DNA of 64,000 bases. Origin: Schleiferiaceae bacterium. Lineage in GTDB: Bacteria; Bacteroidota; Bacteroidia; Flavobacteriales; Schleiferiaceae. Shown here in pieces: positions 22,946 through 31,856 of the stretch. Each line of letters opens with the position of its first letter. The first letter of the stretch is position 1. The position numbers and the translations under genes were made by a program. The stretch covers positions 310,001 to 374,000 of the forward strand of contig JAGYIN010000001.1 in NCBI GenBank assembly GCA_018402665.1, read 5' to 3'. Below the pieces are notes generated by a model that was given only the letters and a program-made list of their open reading frames with translations, searched no databases and was not told the origin of the DNA.

Positions 22946-25051
22946 TTAAGCTTTTGTTTCTTCAATTACTTTTTCAGAGATGTTGCTTGGGGTTTCAGCA
23001 TAGTGTGAGAACTCCATAGTAGAAGCTGCACGACCTGAACTCAGCGTACGTAATGTAGTTACGTAACCAAACATTTCTGATAATGGCACATTTGCCTTGA
23101 TAACCTTAGCGTTGTTACGATCAGACATATCATTTACCTGACCACGACGACGGTTCAAATCACCAACGATATCACCCATGTATTCTTCCGGAGTTACTAC
23201 CTCCATCTTCATAATAGGCTCCATGATTACAGGAGATGCTTTTTTCGCACTTTCCTTGAAACCAATCTTCGCCGCCAATTCAAAAGATAATTGGTCAGAA
23301 TCCACCGGGTGGAAAGAACCATCCTTAAGTACAATTTTGTAGCTATCTACTTTAAAGCCTGCTAAAGGACCATTTACCATTGCTGCTTTAAAACCGTTCT
23401 CAATAGATGGAATGAATTCCTTAGGAACGTTCCCTCCTTTGATTTCGTTTACAAACTGAAGTCCTTCACCTTCAAAACTTTCGTCTGCCGGAGAAATTTC
23501 AAATACGATGTCCGCGAATTTACCACGACCACCCGTTTGCTTCTTGTAAACCTCACGGTGACTCGCTGATCCCTTAAGCGCCTCTTTGTATTCAACTTGT
23601 GGCTCACCTACGTTCACCTCAACCTTAAATTCACGTCTCATACGATCAATCAAGATGTCCAAGTGAAGCTCACCCATACCAGAGATAATGGTTTGTCCTG
23701 AAGCCTCATCAGTTTGAACACGGAACGTTGGATCCTCTTCTGACAATTTAGCCAAAGCAGTACCCATCTTATCTACATCGGCCTTTGATCTCGGCTCAAC
23801 CGCAATACCAATTACTGGCTCAGGGAATGTCATCGATTCGAGAACGATTGGTGATTTCTCATCACATAAAGTATCACCAGTACGGATATCCTTAAAGCCT
23901 ACTCCAGCACCAATATCTCCTGCAGTAATTGCATCGATAGGTTGTTGCTTGTTTGAGTGCATCTGGAAAATACGAGAGATACGCTCTTTTTTACCAGAAC
24001 GTGTGTTTTTAACGTATGAACCTGCATCCAAAGATCCAGAGTATACACGGAAGAAACACAAACGACCTACGAAAGGATCCGTTGCAATCTTAAAGGCCAA
24101 TGCAGAGAATGGCTCATTCACAGAAGGCTTACGGAAATCAGGGTTACCTGTATCCGGATTCGTACCTTCAATTGCTTCCACATCCATTGGAGATGGCAAA
24201 TAACGCATTACTGCATCAAGCATTGCCTGTACCCCTTTGTTTTTGAAAGCTGAACCACACATCATAGGAATGATGCTCATATCAATAGTCGCTGCACGAA
24301 GTGCTGCGATAATCTCATCTTCAGTAATGCTGTCCTCGTCTTCGAAGAATTTCTCCATCAAAGTTTCGTCGTATTCAGCAACCGCTTCGATTAATTCTCC
24401 GCGCTTTTCGTTTACAACATCTACTAAGTCAGCTGGGATTTCGATAGTCTCGTAAGTCATACCGTTATCCTCTTCGTTCCATACGATTGCTTGTTTGCTG
24501 ATCAAATCAACAACTCCTCTAAAGTCAAGCTCGTCACCGATAGGAACTTGAAGTGCTACAGGATTACCCCCTAGCATTTCTCTCACCTGGTTACATACCA
24601 TGAAGAAGTCTGAACCCTGACGGTCCATCTTGTTCACAAAGCCTAAACGCGGTACGCGGTATTTATCCGCTTGACGCCAAACTGTCTCAGATTGTGGCTC
24701 AACACCATCAACCGCTGAGAACAATGCCACCACACCGTCTAATACACGCAATGAGCGCTCAACTTCCACTGTGAAGTCAACGTGCCCTGGGGTATCAATA
24801 ATGTTGATTGCATAAGTCTGGTCGCGGTAAATCCACTCACAGTGTGTTGCAGCAGAAGTAATGGTAATACCACGCTCTTGCTCTTGCTCCATCCAGTCCA
24901 TCGTTGCAGCACCATCGTGTACCTCACCAATTTTGTGGCTCACACCTGTATAGTATAAAATACGTTCAGTAGTAGTAGTTTTACCCGCATCAATGTGGGC
25001 TGCAATACCTATGTTTCTAGTGAACGTTAAATCTCTATTTCCTTTTGCCAT
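22946..25051 (-). CDS. fusA: Elongation factor G
   Basis: GTPase that drives translocation and, with RRF, ribosome recycling. 701 residues in five domains. G motifs: [20 protein letters not shown] (G1), [13 protein letters not shown] (G2), [20 protein letters not shown] (G3), [14 protein letters not shown] (G4). Domain IV shows [16 protein letters not shown] and the C-terminal domain V shows [32 protein letters not shown] and [20 protein letters not shown]. Translation efficiency as part of the operon is expected to be coupled to rpsG (13 bases upstream). Confidence 0.98.
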   Translation of the reverse strand: MAKGNRDLTFTRNIGIAAHIDAGKTTTTERILYYTGVSHKIGEVHDGAATMDWMEQEQERGITITSAATHCEWIYRDQTYAINIIDTPGHVDFTVEVERSLRVLDGVVALFSAVDGVEPQSETVWRQADKYRVPRLGFVNKMDRQGSDFFMVCNQVREMLGGNPVALQVPIGDELDFRGVVDLISKQAIVWNEEDNGMTYETIEIPADLVDVVNEKRGELIEAVAEYDETLMEKFFEDEDSITEDEIIAALRAATIDMSIIPMMCGSAFKNKGVQAMLDAVMRYLPSPMDVEAIEGTNPDTGNPDFRKPSVNEPFSALAFKIATDPFVGRLCFFRVYSGSLDAGSYVKNTRSGKKERISRIFQMHSNKQQPIDAITAGDIGAGVGFKDIRTGDTLCDEKSPIVLESMTFPEPVIGIAVEPRSKADVDKMGTALAKLSEEDPTFRVQTDEASGQTIISGMGELHLDILIDRMRREFKVEVNVGEPQVEYKEALKGSASHREVYKKQTGGRGKFADIVFEISPADESFEGEGLQFVNEIKGGNVPKEFIPSIENGFKAAMVNGPLAGFKVDSYKIVLKDGSFHPVDSDQLSFELAAKIGFKESAKKASPVIMEPIMKMEVVTPEEYMGDIVGDLNRRRGQVNDMSDRNNAKVIKANVPLSEMFGYVTTLRTLSSGRAASTMEFSHYAETPSNISEKVIEETKA

Positions 25052-25064
25052 GATATAGTGTCAA

Positions 25065-25532
25065 TTAGAATCTAAAGTGTGAAAATGCTTTGTTCGCTTC
25101 TGCCATACGGTGAACTTCCGTACGCTTCTTAACTGCAGCACCTTCTTCTTTCGAAGCAGCGATGATTTCTGCAGCCAATTTCTGAGCCATCGAACGCTCG
25201 TTGCGCTTGCGCGTTGCGAGAATCAACCACTTCATTCCTAAAGTAACCTTGCGCTCAGGACGAACCTGCATAGGGATTTGGAAGTTCGCACCACCAACGC
25301 GACGACTACGTACTTCTACGTGAGGCATAACATTGTTGAGTGCTTCTTTCCATGTTTCTAAACCATTTCCTTCAGTCTTTTCTGAAACAATATCAATTGC
25401 ATCGTAGAAAATATTGAAAGCGATAGACTTCTTTCCGTCTAACATCAAGTTGTTTACAAAACGTGTTACGAGCGTATCGTTAAACCTTGGATCCGGAAGT
25501 AACGGACGTTTTTTAGCTCTTGCTTTTCTCAT
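25065..25532 (-). CDS. rpsG: 30S ribosomal protein S7
   Basis: Nucleates assembly of the 30S head; the str-operon repressor in E. coli. 155 residues: MRKARAKKRPLLPDPRFNDT, LVTRFVNNLMLDGKKSIAFN, EVRSRRVGGANFQIPMQVRP, RNERSMAQKLAAEIIAASKE and KKRTEVHRMAEANKAFSHFR. 23 bases after rpsL, 13 before fusA. Confidence 0.98.
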   Translation of the reverse strand: MRKARAKKRPLLPDPRFNDTLVTRFVNNLMLDGKKSIAFNIFYDAIDIVSEKTEGNGLETWKEALNNVMPHVEVRSRRVGGANFQIPMQVRPERKVTLGMKWLILATRKRNERSMAQKLAAEIIAASKEEGAAVKKRTEVHRMAEANKAFSHFRF

Positions 25533-25555
25533 GAGTTCTTAAAGTCTACAGTAGT

Positions 25556-25930
25556 TTATTTCTTTGGTCTCTTAGCACCATACTTAGAACGACGCTGCGT
25601 TCTTCCGCTTACACCCGCTGTATCAAGTGCACCACGTACAATGTGGTAACGCACACCCGGAAGATCTTTTACACGACCGCCGCGAACCAGTACAATACTG
25701 TGTTCTTGTAGGTTGTGACCTTCACCTCCGATGTAGGCGTTAACTTCGTTTCCATTACTTAGACGTACCCTGGCCACTTTACGCATTGCCGAATTTGGTT
25801 TTTTCGGCGTCGTTGTGTAGACACGAGTACATACACCCCTGCGTTGTGGGCAGGAATCCAGCGCAGCAGATTTACTCTTTTGTTTGATCTGTTTGCGACC
25901 TTTTCTTACAAGCTGTTGAATCGTTGGCAT
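25556..25930 (-). CDS. rpsL: 30S ribosomal protein S12
   Basis: Decoding-centre protein and streptomycin target. 124 residues: [40 protein letters not shown] (streptomycin-dependence Lys), [40 protein letters not shown] (second resistance region) and [11 protein letters not shown]. Both classical resistance positions carry the sensitive Lys. First gene of the 16.7-kb ribosomal block, about 55 bases downstream of the likely transcription start. Confidence 0.98.
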   Translation of the reverse strand: MPTIQQLVRKGRKQIKQKSKSAALDSCPQRRGVCTRVYTTTPKKPNSAMRKVARVRLSNGNEVNAYIGGEGHNLQEHSIVLVRGGRVKDLPGVRYHIVRGALDTAGVSGRTQRRSKYGAKRPKK

Positions 25931-25989
25931 ACGTACCTTTTGATTTCTAGTTTATTCCAATAATCAGTTACCCCATTTTTTGGGGACTG

Positions 25990-26015
25990 CAAATGTATGG
26001 TAAATATTTCCACAA
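25990..26015 (-). promoter_or_regulatory. Candidate promoter of the ribosomal block
   Basis: On the minus strand a TTG, 15 bases and TACATTTG match the Bacteroidota -33/-7 pattern. Transcription would begin near 25984, giving a leader of about 55 bases before rpsL. A small inverted repeat (CCCC, loop AAAAAAT, GGGG) lies right at that start region, 25972-25986. No other promoter this clear was seen inside the 32-gene block. Confidence 0.6.
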
Positions 26016-26117
26016 CCAAACCGGGTGTGGATAAAATAATTGGCTCATTCTGAATTATTTGTGATTATTGGCGAATAGTGGGCTGCGGCCGGCTAGAAAT
26101 TGGTCCGATTTTGAGGG

Positions 26118-26147
26118 TTGTAAAGGCGTTAAATAGGTGTAACTTTG
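26118..26147 (+). promoter_or_regulatory. Candidate promoter of the UvrD-like helicase gene
   Basis: TTG, a 19-base spacer and TAACTTTG, an exact match to the Bacteroidota consensus. The start would be near 26153, leaving a leader of about 27 bases before the TTG start codon at 26180. It is divergent from the ribosomal-block promoter 100 bases away. Confidence 0.7.
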
Positions 26148-26179
26148 TACATCTTGTCGAACGGTAAAGTTTCCCCTAA

Positions 26180-28573
26180 TTGGCACATTTTTTAAAAGAA
26201 CTAAATGACGCACAGCGAGTTGCTGTGGAAAAGATTGACGGTCCGGTCATGGTAATTGCTGGTGCAGGTTCGGGTAAAACCAGAGTGCTGACTTACAGAA
26301 TTGCCTATTTATTGGATAAAGGGGTCGATGCATTCAACATTCTTTCATTAACCTTCACAAATAAAGCTGCTCGAGAAATGAAGGAGCGCATTGGGAAGAT
26401 TGTGGGCGATGGTGAAGCAAAGAATTTGTGGATGGGAACTTTTCACAGTGTTTTTGCCAAAATCCTCAGAATAGAAGCTGAACGACTCGGGTATCCTACA
26501 AATTTTACCATTTATGATGCGGACGACAGTAAGAAATTGATCACCACCATCATTAAAGAGAAACAACTGGATAAAGACATTTATAAAGCCAAAAGTGTCT
26601 CTTCTAGAATTTCATCATTAAAAAACAACCTTTTAACACCGAAGGCTTATTTCCAAAACGGTGAATTGCAGGCACAAGATAGTGCGGCGAAGATGCCTAT
26701 GTTCGGCGAAATCTACCAGGCCTATACGGAGCGTTGTTTTCGAGCCGGCGCTATGGATTTCGATGATCTACTTTTGAAAACCAATGAGTTACTCTATAAA
26801 TTTCCCGAAGTACTCGCGAAATATCAAAACAGATTCAAATACATTTTAGTTGACGAGTATCAAGATACCAATCACAGTCAATATCTGATTGTCAAAGCAC
26901 TGGCAGCGAAATATGAGAATATATGTATTGTCGGGGATGACGCACAGTCTATTTATGCCTTCCGTGGCGCGAACATTCGAAATATTCTAAATTTCCAGAA
27001 GGATTATCCGAACACGCAACTCTTCAAACTGGAGCAAAATTACCGCTCCACAAATACCATCGTACAAGCTGCTAACAGCATAATTGCGAAGAATAAGGAG
27101 CAGATTGAGAAGAACGTTTGGACTCAAAATGGGAGCGGTGATAAAATCATTGTACACAAGAGTATTTCAGATTCTGATGAAGGAAATTACGTCGCGACCA
27201 ACATCTGGCAAACCGCCATGAATGACGGAGCGAAACACGATGATTTCTGCATTTTATACCGCACGAATGCACAGAGCAGAAGCTTTGAAGATGCCTTGAG
27301 GAAGAAAAACATACCGTATAAAATTTACGGAGGCTTGAGCTTTTACCAGCGTAAAGAAATCAAAGATGTGCTGTCCTACTTGCGTTTGGTGATTAATCCA
27401 AAGGATGAGGAGGCTTTTAGGAGGGTGATCAATTATCCAACACGCGGAATTGGCGCTACTACTCTAGCGAAGCTCGCAGTTGCCGCTGAACAGCAGCAGT
27501 GGTCCTTGTGGGAAACCTGCGAAAAATTGGGCACGATCAGCAGTGGTGTCGGAACTGCAGCTGCTCGAAAGATCATAGACTTTACTGCGTTGGTAAATAG
27601 TTTCGCGATTTTCGCGAAAAACCATGATGCCTTTGATACGGTTGCTCACGTCGCGAAAAGTGTTGGCTTGATCAAAGTACTGGGAGAAGATAAAACACCG
27701 GAAGGTGTAACGCGCTACGAAAACGTTCAGGAATTGCTCAATGGAATAAAGGACTTTAGCGAGCAGCAGAAAGAATTGGCCGATGGAGACCCTTCCCTTT
27801 CTAACTTCTTATCCGATGTAGCGCTATTAACCGACAGAGACAACGAAATAGATGATGGACAGCCAAAGGTCAGTATGATGACCATACATTTGGCCAAAGG
27901 ATTGGAGTTTCCCTACGTATACATGGTAGGGCTTGAAGAAAATTTATTCCCAAGCATGATGAGCATGGGAAGTCGAAGTGAATTGGAAGAGGAGCGCCGA
28001 TTATTCTACGTAGCTTTGACCAGAGCCGAGAAACGGGCGCACATCACCTATGCACATACGAGATATCGCTGGGGAAAACTGATCGATTGCGAACCTTCGC
28101 GCTTCATTGATGAAATAGATGAGCGTTATTTAGATATTCACATTCCCGAGTTCGCACCAACCAGCTTTAGTTCCCCTGCATTAGATAGCGCCTTCGGCGG
28201 GAGCTTTGGAGGGAACCAGAAGGGGCAAACGGTTTACCAAGGCAGCAATAAAAACTGGGGATCGAAAAAACCCGAAAGCAAAAGCGGGAGAAGTGCTTTA
28301 GGATCCGGCAGTGGTTTCGCACTGACTCAGCCTACCTTGCGAGGAAAGCCACTGAAAAAAGTGAGTGCATCAAGCGGCAGTTTTGAAGCGAGCGGAGATC
28401 ACTTAAAACCCGAGGAACTTGCCGTTGGGATGCGTGTGGTTCACGGCAGATTTGGACTGGGAACCGTTAAAGATTTAGAAGGTGCAGGTGCGGATGCCAA
28501 AGCCATCATCACATTTGATAATGCCGGTGAAAAAAGATTGTTGCTAAAATTTGCAAAGGTCCGGGCGGTATAA
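26180..28573 (+). CDS. UvrD/PcrA-type 3'-5' DNA helicase
   Basis: Superfamily 1A helicase for nucleotide excision repair, mismatch repair or removal of blocked replication and transcription complexes. 797 residues: Walker A AGAGSGKT (residues 27-34), LTFTNKAAREMKERI (motif Ia), ILVDEYQDTNHSQY (motif II), GDDAQSIYAFRGAN (motif III), LEQNYRST (motif IV), MTIHLAKGLEFPYVYMVGLE (motif V) and VALTRAEKRAHI (motif VI). A Gly/Ser-rich linker (about 665-740) leads to a C-terminal Tudor-like domain (GMRVVHGRFGLGTVKDLEG) that in PcrA/UvrD binds RNA polymerase. The start codon is TTG: no ATG lies between the promoter and the conserved N-terminus LNDAQRVAVEKIDGPVMVI. Confidence 0.95.
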   Translation: MAHFLKELNDAQRVAVEKIDGPVMVIAGAGSGKTRVLTYRIAYLLDKGVDAFNILSLTFTNKAAREMKERIGKIVGDGEAKNLWMGTFHSVFAKILRIEAERLGYPTNFTIYDADDSKKLITTIIKEKQLDKDIYKAKSVSSRISSLKNNLLTPKAYFQNGELQAQDSAAKMPMFGEIYQAYTERCFRAGAMDFDDLLLKTNELLYKFPEVLAKYQNRFKYILVDEYQDTNHSQYLIVKALAAKYENICIVGDDAQSIYAFRGANIRNILNFQKDYPNTQLFKLEQNYRSTNTIVQAANSIIAKNKEQIEKNVWTQNGSGDKIIVHKSISDSDEGNYVATNIWQTAMNDGAKHDDFCILYRTNAQSRSFEDALRKKNIPYKIYGGLSFYQRKEIKDVLSYLRLVINPKDEEAFRRVINYPTRGIGATTLAKLAVAAEQQQWSLWETCEKLGTISSGVGTAAARKIIDFTALVNSFAIFAKNHDAFDTVAHVAKSVGLIKVLGEDKTPEGVTRYENVQELLNGIKDFSEQQKELADGDPSLSNFLSDVALLTDRDNEIDDGQPKVSMMTIHLAKGLEFPYVYMVGLEENLFPSMMSMGSRSELEEERRLFYVALTRAEKRAHITYAHTRYRWGKLIDCEPSRFIDEIDERYLDIHIPEFAPTSFSSPALDSAFGGSFGGNQKGQTVYQGSNKNWGSKKPESKSGRSALGSGSGFALTQPTLRGKPLKKVSASSGSFEASGDHLKPEELAVGMRVVHGRFGLGTVKDLEGAGADAKAIITFDNAGEKRLLLKFAKVRAV

Positions 28574-28598
28574 CAAAAGAATTTACTTATTTGAAAGC

Positions 28599-29234
28599 AT
28601 GGAATACAATACTGAACGTACAACATTAAAGATTCCAGAATACGGGCGCAATGTGCAGCGTATGGTGGATTATTGTCTTACAATAGAAGATAGAGAGCAC
28701 CGTAATAAAGTTGCACAAAGCATCATTGATGTCATAGGAAACTTGAACCCAGCGATTCGAGATGCGCCGGATTACACGCATAAATTATGGGATCATCTAT
28801 TCATTATGTCTGATTTCCAATTGGACGTAGAAAGCCCCTATCCTATTCCCACGGCTGAAAATTTTGTGGGTCTGCCGGATGAAGTGCCTTACCCTCAAAA
28901 ATCGCGTAAATTCCGTCATTACGGTGGCGTGGTAAAAACAATGGTAAAGCACGCTATCGAAATGGAGGAAGGTGAAGAAAAGGAAGCGCTGATCTATGGC
29001 ATCGCGTATGCCATGAAACGCAACTACCTCAAATACAATAAGGACACCGTTTCAGACAGTACAATTTTAACCGACCTCGATGAAATCTCTGAGGGTAAAT
29101 TAAAAACTGAGGGGATTGATTTGCCGCATTCAAAATCGTTCAACATCTCTCCCGCAGAACGCAATACAACCGTTGTTCGCAAAAAAACCAACAACAATCA
29201 CAACAATAACAAGAAGAAGAAAAGAAGATTCTAA
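28599..29234 (+). CDS. DUF4290 family protein
   Basis: 211-residue protein of a family found in Bacteroidota, function unknown. It starts MEYNTERTTLKIPEYGRNVQ, continues with CLTIEDREHRNKVAQSIID and NPDYTHKLWDHLF-like sequence (PDYTHKLWDHLFIMSDFQLD), and has PYPQKSRKFRHYGGVVKTMV. The C-terminus is low-complexity and basic, with Asn/His/Lys runs, suggesting RNA or nucleic-acid contact, though that is only an inference. The Met at 28599 is chosen over an upstream one that overlaps the helicase gene. It ends 5 bases before murA; this pairing recurs in Bacteroidota. Confidence 0.9.
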   Translation: MEYNTERTTLKIPEYGRNVQRMVDYCLTIEDREHRNKVAQSIIDVIGNLNPAIRDAPDYTHKLWDHLFIMSDFQLDVESPYPIPTAENFVGLPDEVPYPQKSRKFRHYGGVVKTMVKHAIEMEEGEEKEALIYGIAYAMKRNYLKYNKDTVSDSTILTDLDEISEGKLKTEGIDLPHSKSFNISPAERNTTVVRKKTNNNHNNNKKKKRRF

Positions 29235-29239
29235 ACTAC

Positions 29240-30544
29240 ATGGGGACATTTAAAATTACGGGTGGCAAAAAGTTAAAAGGAGCCATAACTCCGCAAGGAG
29301 CTAAGAACGAAACGTTGCAAATTCTTTGCGCAGTATTGCTCACACCGGAAGAGGTACGCATTACAAACATCCCCGATATTGTAGATGTCAACAAACTCAT
29401 TGATCTTATGGGTGATTTGGGAGTAGATGTCAAAAAGAACGGTCCTGGCGACTACACCTTTAAGGCGGAACATGTTAACCTTGATTATTTAACTTCAGAA
29501 ACCTTCAAACAGAAAGGCGCGAGTCTACGCGGTTCCATCATGATAGTAGGACCGCTATTAGCTCGATTTGGAAAAGCATATATACCGAAACCTGGAGGAG
29601 ATAAAATTGGCCGCAGAAGACTGGATACGCACTTTTTAGGTTTTGAAAAGTTAGGCGCAAAATTTGAATACGACGCGAAGGATACGTTCTACAGCGTGGA
29701 TGCCTCGCAACTCAAAGGAACCTACATGCTTCTTGATGAAGCTTCGGTTACCGGAACTGCAAATGTCGTTATGGCGGCAGTGATGGCCAAGGGTAAAACT
29801 ACTATTTACAACGCAGCTTGTGAGCCGTATTTGCAGCAACTTTGTAAGATGCTTGTTCGTATGGGCGCGAAAATTGAAGGCATCGGTTCGAACATGCTTC
29901 ACATTGAGGGCGTCTTGGAATTAGGAGGTACCTCACATCGTATTTTACCTGATATGATTGAGATAGGGTCTTGGATTGGCATGGCTGCTATGACCGGGTC
30001 CGAAATCACCATTAAAGACGTAAGCTATCCGGATTTAGGCATTATCCCTACTGTTTTCAGAAGATTGGGAATTCATACCGAATTGCGCGGTGATGATTTA
30101 TTTGTTCCGGCGCACGATCACTATGAGATTGAAAGCTTTATTGACGGCTCTATTATGACTATCGCCGATGCGCCTTGGCCAGGTTTTACCCCAGACCTTT
30201 TAAGTATTATTCTCGTAACGGCCACTCAGGCTAGAGGATCTGTTCTTATTCATCAAAAGATGTTTGAAAGCCGATTATTCTTTACAGATAAGCTCATAGA
30301 TATGGGCGCTCAAATCATTCTTTGTGATCCACATAGAGCAACGGTGATCGGATTAGACAAGCAATCTCCACTTCGTGCTACGACAATGACCTCTCCAGAC
30401 ATTCGCGCCGGTGTGAGTTTGCTTATTGCAGCTTTAAGCGCAGAAGGAACGTCCACTATTCATAATATTAACCAAATCGATCGCGGATATCAAGATATTG
30501 ACGGCCGTCTGCAGGCCTTAGGTGCTGATATTGTTCGATTGTAA
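29240..30544 (+). CDS. murA: UDP-N-acetylglucosamine 1-carboxyvinyltransferase with Asp at the active-site Cys position
   Basis: First committed step of peptidoglycan synthesis: transfers enolpyruvate from PEP to UDP-GlcNAc in the cytosol. 434 residues with the EPSP-synthase-like double fold. QGAKNETLQI holds the PEP-site Lys (Lys22). KGASLRGSIMIVGPLLARFG and GFTPDLLSII (catalytic Asp) follow. The mobile loop that in E. coli carries Cys115 reads PGGDKIGRRRLDTH, with Asp121 in that place. In other bacteria with Asp there, the enzyme is active and is not alkylated by fosfomycin, so intrinsic resistance of the enzyme is expected. Five bases after the DUF4290 gene. Confidence 0.96.
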   Translation: MGTFKITGGKKLKGAITPQGAKNETLQILCAVLLTPEEVRITNIPDIVDVNKLIDLMGDLGVDVKKNGPGDYTFKAEHVNLDYLTSETFKQKGASLRGSIMIVGPLLARFGKAYIPKPGGDKIGRRRLDTHFLGFEKLGAKFEYDAKDTFYSVDASQLKGTYMLLDEASVTGTANVVMAAVMAKGKTTIYNAACEPYLQQLCKMLVRMGAKIEGIGSNMLHIEGVLELGGTSHRILPDMIEIGSWIGMAAMTGSEITIKDVSYPDLGIIPTVFRRLGIHTELRGDDLFVPAHDHYEIESFIDGSIMTIADAPWPGFTPDLLSIILVTATQARGSVLIHQKMFESRLFFTDKLIDMGAQIILCDPHRATVIGLDKQSPLRATTMTSPDIRAGVSLLIAALSAEGTSTIHNINQIDRGYQDIDGRLQALGADIVRL

Positions 30545-30556
30545 ACACAGAAACAA

Positions 30557-31123
30557 ATGAAATCCCTTAAACGACTACTTACTGGTACTACCCTAGCGAT
30601 TCTAGGACTCATTACTACCTCTTCTCAAAACATTTATGAGTTTGCCCGCCCTGCCGACCTTGCTGCTACGCAAATGGCAACGGTAGGTATTGGTGATAAA
30701 GCTCCGGATATTGCTATGCGCGACCCACAAGGAACTATCCGAAAATTGAGTGATCTCAAAGGTCAAATCGTATTGATTGACTTTTGGGCATCGTGGTGTC
30801 GTCCGTGTAGAATGGAAAATCCGAACGTGGTACGCACGTACAACACTTACAAAGACGCAGCATTTAAAAACGGTAATGGATTTACAGTGTTCTCTGTGAG
30901 TCTTGACCAAAATAAAGCTGCTTGGATGAACGGTATAGAAAAAGACGGTCTAGTTTGGGACAACCACGTCAGCGATCTGCAAGGCTGGAGAAATGCCGCT
31001 GCAGGACTGTACGGCGTCAACAGTATACCGGCAACCTATTTGATTGATGGCGACGGTATTGTCATTAAGAAGAATTTACGCGGTCAAGCGCTGGAAAACA
31101 CATTGGCTACACTAAAAAAATAA
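30557..31123 (+). CDS. TlpA-like exported thioredoxin-fold protein
   Basis: 188-residue thioxredoxin-fold protein with an N-terminal hydrophobic segment (residues 6-24), a signal peptide or anchor that would place it in the periplasm. The AhpC/TSA/TlpA core begins VGIGDKAPDIAMRDPQGT. The active site is FWASWCRPCRMENP with Cys81 and Cys84. A cis-Pro loop is visible (NSIPATYLIDGDG). It most likely reduces or isomerises protein disulfides or supports cytochrome c maturation. It lies 12 bases after murA, and a strong terminator follows, so it ends the helicase-murA unit. Confidence 0.9.
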   Translation: MKSLKRLLTGTTLAILGLITTSSQNIYEFARPADLAATQMATVGIGDKAPDIAMRDPQGTIRKLSDLKGQIVLIDFWASWCRPCRMENPNVVRTYNTYKDAAFKNGNGFTVFSVSLDQNKAAWMNGIEKDGLVWDNHVSDLQGWRNAAAGLYGVNSIPATYLIDGDGIVIKKNLRGQALENTLATLKK

Positions 31124-31140
31124 ATAACCTAAGAGTGTCG

Positions 31141-31167
31141 AGGCGCGGCGTCCCGCCGCGCCTTTTC
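31141..31167 (+). terminator. Rho-independent terminator after the TlpA-like gene
   Basis: AGGCGCGGCG and CGCCGCGCCT form a 9 to 10 bp GC-rich stem with a TCC-type loop, followed by TTTTCT. It lies 17 bases after the stop codon. Confidence 0.88.
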
Positions 31168-31193
31168 TATGCCCGAAATTTTGCCTGCGTTGG

Positions 31194-31224
31194 GCCTTTC
31201 GCTGACACGTTGTCAGCGAAAGGC
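31194..31224. repeat. Perfect 14-bp inverted repeat upstream of grpE
   Basis: GCCTTTCGCTGACA and its exact complement TGTCAGCGAAAGGC are separated by only CGT. No T run follows on either strand, so it is not a standard terminator. It lies between the TlpA-gene terminator and the grpE start, 56 bases before the ATG, where an operator would sit. It is not the CIRCE element (TTAGCACTC-N9-GAGTGCTAA). I did not see a second copy in the window. Confidence 0.75.
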
Positions 31225-31279
31225 GACTTGGCTAACATTTTGCTTTAAAAGCTAGTAAGAGTAAAAAACTACCCCAAAA

Positions 31280-31855
31280 ATGTCTGAAAAGGAAGCACAT
31301 AAAGAAGAGGAACTGAATCAAGAAAGCGTCAATCACACCAATGAAGATGTACAGCCGGTTGATGAAGAAACTACTGATAACCAATCCGTTGAGGTTGATC
31401 CTATCGAAAAACTTCAAGACGAAGTACAAGATCTAAAAGACCAAAATCTTCGTTTGTACGCTGAATTCGAGAATTTCAGAAAGCGCACAGCGAAAGAGCG
31501 CCTTCAAATGATGGACAGTGCAAATAAAGACACTTTAGCTGCTTTGTTGCCAGTGTTGGACGATTTTGACAGAGCCTTAAAAAATACAGAGGCTACACCT
31601 GAGAACGAAGCAGTTCTTGAAGGTTTGAAATTAATTCAACACAAATTGGGCGAAACACTCAAGAATAAAGGATTGATTGCAATGGAGAGCACCATAGGAA
31701 AAGGCTTTGATGTTGAAGAAATGGAAGCCATCACACAAATCCCTGCACCGACTCCTGAACTTGCGGGTAAGGTGATTGATGAAGTTGAAAAAGGCTATAA
31801 AATTGGTGAGCAAGTGTTGCGCTACGCGAAGGTAGTCGTGGGTAAAGAAGCATAA
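31280..31855 (+). CDS. grpE: Nucleotide exchange factor GrpE
   Basis: Co-chaperone that releases ADP from DnaK. 191 residues: an acidic, disordered N-terminus (about 1-45), a long helix ([20 protein letters not shown] then [10 protein letters not shown]), and the beta-wing domain with [42 protein letters not shown] and [20 protein letters not shown], the usual GrpE ending. It is followed by dnaJ after one base. dnaK is not in the window. A perfect inverted repeat lies upstream. Confidence 0.97.
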   Translation: MSEKEAHKEEELNQESVNHTNEDVQPVDEETTDNQSVEVDPIEKLQDEVQDLKDQNLRLYAEFENFRKRTAKERLQMMDSANKDTLAALLPVLDDFDRALKNTEATPENEAVLEGLKLIQHKLGETLKNKGLIAMESTIGKGFDVEEMEAITQIPAPTPELAGKVIDEVEKGYKIGEQVLRYAKVVVGKEA

Positions 31856-31856
31856 A

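Noticed and set aside
31194-31224. CIRCE heat-shock operator at grpE
   Set aside because: The inverted repeat has neither the CIRCE core (TTAGCACTC) nor its nine-base spacer.
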